From contig CAWUEY030000001.1 in NCBI GenBank assembly GCA_963921245.4, forward strand, positions 1,240,001-1,304,000: DNA of 64,000 bases, read 5' to 3'. This DNA is from JABJGO01 sp963921245. GTDB taxonomy: Bacteria > Pseudomonadota > Alphaproteobacteria > Rhodospirillales > Casp-alpha2. Position numbers and translations under genes: made by a program. The notes under the pieces were generated by a model. The model saw only the letters and a program-made list of their open reading frames with translations, was not told the DNA's origin and searched no databases. This document shows positions 58,179 to 64,000 of the stretch, in pieces (the stretch's first letter is position 1; every line of letters starts with the position of its first letter).

Positions 58179-58180
58179 CC

Positions 58181-58561
58181 ATGGGGAAACGCTCTCACCA
58201 ACGGGTTCTTGGCGAAAACGAAGCCATGGCGTCTGTTCGCCATCTTCGGACCAGTCCGCGGAAACTGAACCTTGTTGCGGAATCGATCCGTGGCATGGAT
58301 TGCGAAAAGGCTCTGGCTCAACTCACTTTTTCCCGCCGCCGTATCGCGGTTGATGTGAAGAAGGTTCTCGAAGCGGCGATTGCAAACGCGGAAAACAACC
58401 ATCACCTGGATGTTGATCGTCTGTTTGTCGCCGAAGCCACTGTCGGCAAGAGCCTGGTGATGAAACGCTGGCGTGCGCGTGCCCGGGGCCGCGTTGGCCG
58501 GATTATGAAACCGTTCAGCAACCTGCGTCTGGTTGTACGCGAACGCGAGGAGACAGCATAA
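58181..58561 (+). CDS. rplV: 50S ribosomal protein L22
   Basis: 126 residues, two bases after rpsS. The core has ASVRHLRTSPRKLNLVAESIRG and the beta-hairpin loop (MKRWRARARGRVGRI) that reaches the exit tunnel and touches macrolides. No loop insertion or deletion is seen. The stop and the rpsC start overlap in TAATG. Confidence 0.97.
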   Translation: MGKRSHQRVLGENEAMASVRHLRTSPRKLNLVAESIRGMDCEKALAQLTFSRRRIAVDVKKVLEAAIANAENNHHLDVDRLFVAEATVGKSLVMKRWRARARGRVGRIMKPFSNLRLVVREREETA

Positions 58562-59241
58562 TGGGTCAGAAGGTAAACGCAATTGGTCTGCGTCTGGGTA
58601 TCAACCGGACTTCGGATTCCCGCTGGTACGCGTCCGACGGCAACTATGCCGGTTTGCTGCACGAGGATTTGCGGATTCGCAAGCTGCTGAAAGAGCGTCT
58701 GTATCAGGCCGGTGTCAGCAAAATCATCATCGAACGCCCCGCCAAAAAGGCTCGTGTGACCATTCACACCGCGCGGCCCGGTGTTGTGATCGGAAAAAAA
58801 GGTGCAGACATCGAGAAACTGCGTGCCGAGATTTCCAAGCTGACCGGCGATGAGGTTAACCTGAACATCGTTGAGGTTCGCAAACCCGAAATCGACGCCC
58901 AGCTGGTCGCTGAAAACGTTGCCCAGCAGATGGAACGTCGTGTTTCCGTTCGGCGCGCCATGAAGCGCGTTGTCCAGGGGGCCATGCGTCTCGGCGCACA
59001 GGGTATCCGGATCAACTGCACCGGTCGTCTAGGTGGTGCTGAAATCGCCCGGATGCAGTGGTACCGCGAAGGTCGTGTTCCGCTTCACACGCTGCGTTCC
59101 AACGTGGATTATGGTACCGCAACCGCGGCCACCACCTATGGTGCCTGTGGTGTGAAGGTTTGGATCTACAAAGGTGACATTTTGGCCCACGACCCGTTGG
59201 GTGTTGAAAAGCAGGCGCAGGATCAGCAGGCCGTCCGCTAA
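58561..59241 (+). CDS. rpsC: 30S ribosomal protein S3
   Basis: 226 residues. N-terminal MGQKVNAIGLRLGINR and the KH domain with VVIGKKGADIEKLR are typical; the C-terminal domain includes GGAEIARMQWYREGRVPLHT. It lines the mRNA entry channel. Starts in a one-base overlap with rplV. Confidence 0.98.
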   Translation: MGQKVNAIGLRLGINRTSDSRWYASDGNYAGLLHEDLRIRKLLKERLYQAGVSKIIIERPAKKARVTIHTARPGVVIGKKGADIEKLRAEISKLTGDEVNLNIVEVRKPEIDAQLVAENVAQQMERRVSVRRAMKRVVQGAMRLGAQGIRINCTGRLGGAEIARMQWYREGRVPLHTLRSNVDYGTATAATTYGACGVKVWIYKGDILAHDPLGVEKQAQDQQAVR

Positions 59242-59281
59242 GTCGGAATGGATGGAAGCGAGACGAAGGAAATAACCGGTT

Positions 59282-59701
59282 ATGTTAAGCCCAAAACGTA
59301 CAAAATACCGCAAGGCGCATAAAGGCCGTATCCACGGTAACGCCAAAGGCGGCACAGCGCTGAAGTTCGGAGCCTATGGTCTGAAAGCCGTTACCCCGGA
59401 ACGGGTGACCGCGCGGCAGATCGAAGCTGCCCGTCGTGCCATGACCCGTCATATGAAACGCGCGGGGCGGGTGTGGATTCGGATTTTCCCCGATCTGCCG
59501 GTTACCCAGAAACCTGCCGAGGTTCGCCAGGGTAAGGGTAAGGGCTCTCCTGAATACTGGTGTGTTCGGGTAAAGCCGGGCCGGATCATGTTTGAAGTTG
59601 ACGGCGTTCCCTATGACGTCGCAAGGCGCGCATTCGAACTGGCCGCCGCCAAGTTGCCGCTCCGGACCCGTTTTGTGTCCCGCCTGGGTGATGAGGGTTA
59701 A
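59282..59701 (+). CDS. rplP: 50S ribosomal protein L16
   Basis: 139 residues, normal length. L16 contacts tRNA at the A site; segments LSPKRTKYRKAHKGR and MTRHMKRAGRVWIRIFPD are standard. 40 bases after rpsC. Confidence 0.98.
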   Translation: MLSPKRTKYRKAHKGRIHGNAKGGTALKFGAYGLKAVTPERVTARQIEAARRAMTRHMKRAGRVWIRIFPDLPVTQKPAEVRQGKGKGSPEYWCVRVKPGRIMFEVDGVPYDVARRAFELAAAKLPLRTRFVSRLGDEG

Positions 59702-59705
59702 GACC

Positions 59706-59912
59706 ATGAATGCTGCAGATTTGCGTGCCAAAACCGAAGACGAACTGAAAGATGAGCTGATGAACCTGCGGAAGGAAGCCTTCAACCTGCGCTTCCAATC
59801 AGCGAGCGGTCAGCTTGAAAACACAGCCCGCGTGCGTCAGGTCCGCCGTGATATTGCGAGAATTAAAACCGTTATGGGCGAGCAGGCCGCCGCCAAACAG
59901 GCTTCGGCCTGA
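59706..59912 (+). CDS. rpmC: 50S ribosomal protein L29
   Basis: 68 residues from the ATG at 59706 (MNAADLRAKTEDELKDEL), four bases after rplP; the frame is open far upstream over rplP but that part is not used. The helical hairpin with LRKEAFNLRFQ is typical. It lies at the tunnel exit next to L23. Confidence 0.96.
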   Translation: MNAADLRAKTEDELKDELMNLRKEAFNLRFQSASGQLENTARVRQVRRDIARIKTVMGEQAAAKQASA

Positions 59913-59943
59913 TCAACGCTCGAAGCAAAGAGGATAGCGAGTA

Positions 59944-60180
59944 ATGCCGAAACGAGTAATGCAGGGTATCGTGGTCAGCGACAGAATGGACAAGACCGTC
60001 GTGGTCCGGGTCGAGCGCAAGGTGATGCACCCGATCTACAAAAAGTTCATTCGTCGTTCCAAGAAATATGCCGCTCATGACGAAAACAACGTCGTGAAAA
60101 TCGGTGAAACCGTAAAAATTCGCGAATGCCGTCCGATTTCCAGGCGCAAGTGCTGGGAAGTGGTGCGAGACGAGGCGTAA
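59944..60180 (+). CDS. rpsQ: 30S ribosomal protein S17
   Basis: 78 residues. MPKRVMQGIVVSDRMDKTVVV and VGETVKIRECRPISRRK-type wording identify S17, a primary 16S rRNA binder. 31 bases after rpmC. Confidence 0.97.
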   Translation: MPKRVMQGIVVSDRMDKTVVVRVERKVMHPIYKKFIRRSKKYAAHDENNVVKIGETVKIRECRPISRRKCWEVVRDEA

Positions 60181-60225
60181 GAGGCCTGCTGAAGCGACGG
60201 ACTGGTGAGTTGAGGAACAAGAACA

Positions 60226-60594
60226 ATGATTCAGGCGGAAACAAACCTAGAGGTGGCTGATAACTCCGGTGCCCGCCGGCTTCAGTGCATCAAGGTGCTT
60301 GGTGGTTCCAAGCGGAAGTATGCATCCGTTGGTGATGTGATTGTTGTCTCGGTCAAAGAGGCAATTCCGCGGGGCCGAGTGAAAAAGGGTGATGTTATGA
60401 AAGCCGTGGTCGTGCGGACCGCAAAAGACATCAACCGTCGTGACGGATCGTCTATTCGTTTTGACAAAAACGCTGCCGTTTTGATCAACAACGCAGGCGA
60501 GCCCGTCGGTACCCGTATCTTTGGCCCGGTTACCCGTGAACTGCGCGCCAAGCGTTACATGAAGATTATTTCTCTTGCACCGGAGGTGCTGTGA
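60226..60594 (+). CDS. rplN: 50S ribosomal protein L14
   Basis: 122 residues, normal length. MIQAETNLEVADNSGARR at the start and RIFGPVTRELR near the end are standard. It forms a subunit bridge. The stop and rplX start overlap in TGATG. Confidence 0.98.
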   Translation: MIQAETNLEVADNSGARRLQCIKVLGGSKRKYASVGDVIVVSVKEAIPRGRVKKGDVMKAVVVRTAKDINRRDGSSIRFDKNAAVLINNAGEPVGTRIFGPVTRELRAKRYMKIISLAPEVL

Positions 60595-60911
60595 TGGCGG
60601 CGAAGATCAGAAAAGGTGATCGCGTAGAGGTCCTGGCCGGTAAAGGAAAGGGACTGCGCGGTGAGGTGTTGAAGGTTTTTCCAGGTAAGAGCCGGGCCAT
60701 TGTGCAGGGTGTGAACATGATCAAGCGTCATACCCGCCCGTCCCAGACCCAGCCTGGTGGTATTGTCGAAAAAGAGGCACCTGTGCACCTCTCTAACCTG
60801 GCCCACATCGACCCAAAATCAGACAAAATTACCCGCGTTGGTTTCAAAACCCTGGATGACGGACGTAAGGTTCGTTTTGCCAAGGGTTCGGGCGAGGTTA
60901 TCGATTCTTAA
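60594..60911 (+). CDS. rplX: 50S ribosomal protein L24
   Basis: 105 residues from the ATG at 60594, one base overlapping the rplN stop; a GTG one codon upstream is less likely. KOW motif GDRVEVLAGKGKGLRGEVL is present. It is an early assembly protein. Confidence 0.97.
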   Translation: MAAKIRKGDRVEVLAGKGKGLRGEVLKVFPGKSRAIVQGVNMIKRHTRPSQTQPGGIVEKEAPVHLSNLAHIDPKSDKITRVGFKTLDDGRKVRFAKGSGEVIDS

Positions 60912-60923
60912 GGAACCCGGATA

Positions 60924-61466
60924 ATGGCTACTCGTTTACAGGAACACTACAAAAACGCCGTTCGTGCCGAAATGCAGGAACAGTTCCGCTACAAAAACCC
61001 CATGGAAGTGCCCAAGCTGACGAAGGTCGTCCTGAACATGGGCGTGGGCGAAGCATCCCAGGACCGCAAAAAGGTTGCCGGGGCGGTTGCTGACATGGAA
61101 TGCATTGCTGGTCAGAAACCGGTGGTGACCCGTGCCAGAAAATCCATCGCCGCCTTCAAATTGCGCGATGGTATGACCGTTGGTGTTAAGGTAACTCTGC
61201 GCCGCGACCGGATGTATGAATTCCTCGATCGCCTGGTCAACGTTGCCCTGCCGCGTGTTCGTGACTTCCGCGGTCTGAATGGTAAAGCCTTTGACGGTAA
61301 CGGCAATTTTGCCATGGGCATCAAGGAACAAATCGTTTTCCCGGAAATTGACTACGATCAGGTCGATCAAATTCGGGGTATGGACATCATTGTTTGCACC
61401 AGCGCGAAATCCGATGCTGAAGCAAAGGCCCTGTTGAAGGGGTTTAACATGCCGTTCAACAACTAA
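60924..61466 (+). CDS. rplE: 50S ribosomal protein L5
   Basis: 180 residues, normal length. It binds 5S rRNA and P-site tRNA. PKLTKVVLNMGVGEASQD and RDFRGLNGKAFDGNGNF are typical. 12 bases after rplX. Confidence 0.98.
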   Translation: MATRLQEHYKNAVRAEMQEQFRYKNPMEVPKLTKVVLNMGVGEASQDRKKVAGAVADMECIAGQKPVVTRARKSIAAFKLRDGMTVGVKVTLRRDRMYEFLDRLVNVALPRVRDFRGLNGKAFDGNGNFAMGIKEQIVFPEIDYDQVDQIRGMDIIVCTSAKSDAEAKALLKGFNMPFNN

Positions 61467-61490
61467 CGGCACGGAACGGAGTACAGACTC

Positions 61491-61796
61491 ATGGCCAAAA
61501 AAAGTGCAGTGGAGCGTGATAAAAAACGCGCTCGGCTGGCAAATCAGTACGCAAATCGCCGCGCAAAACTGAAGGCGATTGCCAGGGATGAGAGCCTAGC
61601 CCCCGAGGAGCGCTTTAATGCCCGCCTCAAGCTTGCCACGCTGCCGCGGAATTCTGCGCCGAGCCGTCAGCGCCTGCGCTGCGCGTTGTCCGGGCGTCCC
61701 CGTGGCAACTATCGGAAGTTCAAACTCTCACGTATCGCCTTGCGGGAACTGGCCTCTGCCGGGCAGATCCCCGGCATGGTCAAATCGAGCTGGTAA
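61491..61796 (+). CDS. rpsN: 30S ribosomal protein S14, zinc-free form
   Basis: 101 residues, the long C-minus form: the region where zinc-type S14 has two CxxC pairs here carries a single Cys (RLRCALSGRPRGNYRKF). It helps assemble the 30S head. Typical for alphaproteobacteria. Confidence 0.97.
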   Translation: MAKKSAVERDKKRARLANQYANRRAKLKAIARDESLAPEERFNARLKLATLPRNSAPSRQRLRCALSGRPRGNYRKFKLSRIALRELASAGQIPGMVKSSW

Positions 61797-61808
61797 GGAG
61801 ATCCGGGA

Positions 61809-62207
61809 ATGTCGATGACAGATCCTCTTGGTGACATGCTGACCCGTATTCGGAACGGACAACAGGCGCGTAAAAACACCGTTGTTTCACCGAGTTCTAA
61901 GCTCCGGTTGAATGTTCTGGACGTGCTTCAGCGCGAAGGGTTCATTCGTCACTACGAGTCATATGAGTCCCGTCCGGGTATCAAGGAAATCAGCATTGAG
62001 CTGAAGTACCACGAAGGTGATCCGGTTATCCGTCAGATTGACCGTGTATCCACGCCGGGTCGTCGCGTGTATTCCAAAATCAAGGACTTGCACCCGTATT
62101 TCAATGGACTGGGAATCTCAATTCTGTCCACGCCTCGCGGTGTGATGTCTGATAACGAAGCACGCGCCGAAAACGTCGGTGGCGAGGTTCTCTGCCAGGT
62201 CTTCTGA
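61809..62207 (+). CDS. rpsH: 30S ribosomal protein S8
   Basis: 132 residues from the ATG at 61809; a second ATG two codons on is possible. MTDPLGDMLTRIRNGQ and the C-terminal STPRGVMSDNEAR are standard. S8 binds 16S rRNA and, in E. coli, represses the spc operon. Confidence 0.98.
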   Translation: MSMTDPLGDMLTRIRNGQQARKNTVVSPSSKLRLNVLDVLQREGFIRHYESYESRPGIKEISIELKYHEGDPVIRQIDRVSTPGRRVYSKIKDLHPYFNGLGISILSTPRGVMSDNEARAENVGGEVLCQVF

Positions 62208-62239
62208 GGCTGGTGGAACGAGGTTAAGGAGCGGAAAAA

Positions 62240-62773
62240 ATGTCGCGAGTAGGTCAAACCCCGGTAGCCGTGCCTGATGGCGTCGATGTCTCCATTGAGG
62301 GATGTATTGTTTCGGCCAAAGGCAAGCTTGGGCAATTGTCTGTAACGTTGACTGATGAGGTAACGATTGAACAGGCGGATCGCGAGATCACGGTGAGACC
62401 CAACAGCGACACCAAACGGGCGCGTCAGATGTGGGGAACAGCCCGTAGCGTGATCGACAATCTGGTTGTTGGTGTTTCCGAAGGCTTTACCCGCAAGCTG
62501 GAAATCAACGGTACGGGGTATCGTGCGCAGGTTCAGGATAACACTCTCGTGCTGCAACTTGGTTTCAGTCACGATGTTCAGTTCCCGATTCCTGAAGGCA
62601 TCAACATCGTGTGCCCCGATCAAACCCATGTTGAAATTTCTGGTGCTGACAAACAGAAAGTCGGTCAGGTCGCCTCAGAAATCAGAGGGTGCCGCCCGCC
62701 AGAACCTTACAAAGGCAAAGGCGTCAAATACGAGGGTGAATACATCCTCCGTAAAGAAGGTAAGAAGAAATAA
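62240..62773 (+). CDS. rplF: 50S ribosomal protein L6
   Basis: 177 residues, normal length. Two repeated domains; RPPEPYKGKGVKYEGEYI near the end is the conserved rRNA-binding segment. AAGGAG lies upstream. It sits near the GTPase-factor site. Confidence 0.98.
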   Translation: MSRVGQTPVAVPDGVDVSIEGCIVSAKGKLGQLSVTLTDEVTIEQADREITVRPNSDTKRARQMWGTARSVIDNLVVGVSEGFTRKLEINGTGYRAQVQDNTLVLQLGFSHDVQFPIPEGINIVCPDQTHVEISGADKQKVGQVASEIRGCRPPEPYKGKGVKYEGEYILRKEGKKK

Positions 62774-62776
62774 GTC

Positions 62777-63139
62777 ATGGCAAACGCAAAGAAACTTTTC
62801 GAGCGCCGGAAGCGCAGTGTTCGCAGCCAGATTGCTAAAAAATCTGCCGGGCGTCCCCGTTTGTCGGTCTTTCGTTCCGGTCGGCATATCTACGCCCAGG
62901 TGATTGACGATTCCAGAGGCGTGACTGTTGCGGCGGCCTCAACCCTGGAAGCGGATATGCGTTCCAGTGTTGCCAATGGTGCAAACACGGATGCCGCAAC
63001 CCGGGTGGGCAAGATGATTGCTGAACGTGCCAGGAACGCCGGTATCGGCCAGGTGGTTTTTGATCGTGGCGGTTATCGTTTTCATGGACGTGTGAAGGCT
63101 TTGGCCGAAGCCGCCCGTGAAGGCGGTCTGGAATTCTAA
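62777..63139 (+). CDS. rplR: 50S ribosomal protein L18
   Basis: 120 residues, three bases after rplF. Basic N-terminus then RPRLSVFRSGRHIYAQVIDD and the closing RGGYRFHGRVKALAEAAREG. It binds 5S rRNA with L5. Confidence 0.97.
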   Translation: MANAKKLFERRKRSVRSQIAKKSAGRPRLSVFRSGRHIYAQVIDDSRGVTVAAASTLEADMRSSVANGANTDAATRVGKMIAERARNAGIGQVVFDRGGYRFHGRVKALAEAAREGGLEF

Positions 63140-63151
63140 GGAGTTATTGGT

Positions 63152-63757
63152 ATGGCTGAGACAGCATCTCCCGCTCGGGAGCGAAATCAACAACCCCGTG
63201 GCAAACGTGGTCCGGAACGGCGACCGCGCGAGGAAAAAACCGAAGATGAGCTGATTGATCGTCTGGTGCACATCAACCGGGTTGCAAAAGTGGTCAAGGG
63301 CGGGCGGCGTTTTTCATTCGCTGCTCTGGTCGTTGTTGGTGACGGTCGCGGTCGTGTCGGCTTTGGCACCGGAAAAGCCCGTGAAGTTCCGGAAGCCATC
63401 CGCAAAGCCACTGACCAGGCCAAACGGAACATGGTTCGTGTTCCCTTGCGTGAAGGACGGACCCTACACCACGATATGATCGGTCGTTATGGTGCCGGTC
63501 ATGTTGTGATGCGCACCGCACCACCGGGTACGGGTATCATCGCCGGTGGTCCCATGCGCGCCGTGTTTGAAACCCTTGGTGTGCAGGACGTTGTGGCGAA
63601 ATCCATCGGTACGCAAAACCCGCACAACATGATCAAGGCGACCTTCGAAGGTTTGGGCAAGGCCCAGTCCCCCCGCGCTGTTGCGGCCCGTCGCTCCAGA
63701 AAAGTCAACGAAATCATTCCGCGTCGCAGTGATGCTCAGGCTGATGCCGAAGCATAG
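63152..63757 (+). CDS. rpsE: 30S ribosomal protein S5
   Basis: 201 residues; the N-terminal 30 or so residues are an Arg/Glu/Pro-rich extension compared with E. coli (167 residues), usual in alphaproteobacteria. The core has VVKGGRRFSFAALVVVGD and GRVGFGTGKAREVPEAI. It acts in translational accuracy. Confidence 0.98.
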   Translation: MAETASPARERNQQPRGKRGPERRPREEKTEDELIDRLVHINRVAKVVKGGRRFSFAALVVVGDGRGRVGFGTGKAREVPEAIRKATDQAKRNMVRVPLREGRTLHHDMIGRYGAGHVVMRTAPPGTGIIAGGPMRAVFETLGVQDVVAKSIGTQNPHNMIKATFEGLGKAQSPRAVAARRSRKVNEIIPRRSDAQADAEA

Positions 63758-63766
63758 GAGCAGGTC

Positions 63767-63964
63767 ATGGCCGACAAGAAAAAGAAAATCGTTCGTGTAA
63801 CGCAGATCAAAAGCCCCATCGGGCGCCCCGGCGAGCAACGGGAAACCCTGAAGGGGCTTGGTCTGAACAAGATGCACAAGACACGTGAATTGGAAGATAC
63901 ACCCGCTGTTCGGGGGATGATCAACAAGGTTCATCACCTGGTTCGGGTGGAAGAAGCCGGGTGA
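63767..63964 (+). CDS. rpmD: 50S ribosomal protein L30
   Basis: 65 residues from the ATG at 63767, behind GGAG. VRVTQIKSPIGRP and LNKMHKTRELEDTPAVRGMI are typical. The window ends 36 bases later, where rplO would be expected to follow. Confidence 0.96.
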   Translation: MADKKKKIVRVTQIKSPIGRPGEQRETLKGLGLNKMHKTRELEDTPAVRGMINKVHHLVRVEEAG

Positions 63965-64000
63965 CGGCTGAGACATTTTTCCGGTATCGCTAGCCCGCCT

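Overview
The window is a 64 kb stretch of chromosome from an alphaproteobacterium. The evidence is the fused rpoBC / str / S10 / spc gene order, the two tuf copies, a COX15-type heme A synthase, a siroheme-dependent sulfite reductase flanked by DUF2849 and DUF934 genes, and a 1,395-residue coiled-coil protein that resembles alphaproteobacterial polarity factors. A SoeABC-type sulfite dehydrogenase and a DddP-like DMSP lyase candidate suggest a marine, Rhodospirillales-like lineage. That placement is inference; no rRNA gene is present to confirm it.

Positions 1-11,300 hold the 5' part of an MFS transporter, a short-chain dehydrogenase, the giant repeat coiled-coil protein, and a minus-strand sulfite assimilation / siroheme gene group (DUF2849, cysI, DUF934, cobA, cbiX-like). 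Positions 11,400-20,400 hold a frameshifted remnant of a malate-CoA ligase gene, ctaA, a DHH-family phosphoesterase, a lipoprotein S41 protease and soeABC. Positions 20,400-31,300 carry prfC behind a strong promoter and a structured leader, an EamA transporter with tusA, a second SDR, a DksA-like protein, an amidinotransferase plus M20 hydrolase pair, an unknown secreted protein, dddP-like, and a family 1 glycosyltransferase. Between the last two lie two truncated pseudogenes on opposite strands.

Positions 31,300-34,700 form a small accessory island next to a tRNA-Thr gene. It is bounded by a decayed IS1595-family transposase and decayed IS5-family ends. Inside is a compact operon with a near-consensus promoter: a 75-residue protein of unknown function followed by a 624-residue GHKL (Hsp90/MORC-like) ATPase. 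This pair is the best candidate here for an undescribed system, possibly a defence module, but no function can be assigned from sequence alone.

From 34,900 to the end the window is core: rlmB, tRNA-Tyr, tRNA-Gly, tuf, tRNA-Trp, secE, nusG, rplKAJL, rpoBC, rpsL, rpsG, fusA, tuf and the S10/spc ribosomal protein genes through rpmD. The two tuf copies are identical over about 1.2 kb and use codons unlike their highly expressed neighbours. The rplJ leader and the rplL-rpoB gap are rich in hairpins that fit the usual autoregulation and attenuation of this cluster.

Sulfur is the metabolic theme of the first 30 kb: sulfite can be reduced for assimilation (CysI with siroheme from CobA and the CbiX-like protein), sulfite can be oxidised (SoeABC), a TusA carrier is present, and DMSP may be cleaved.
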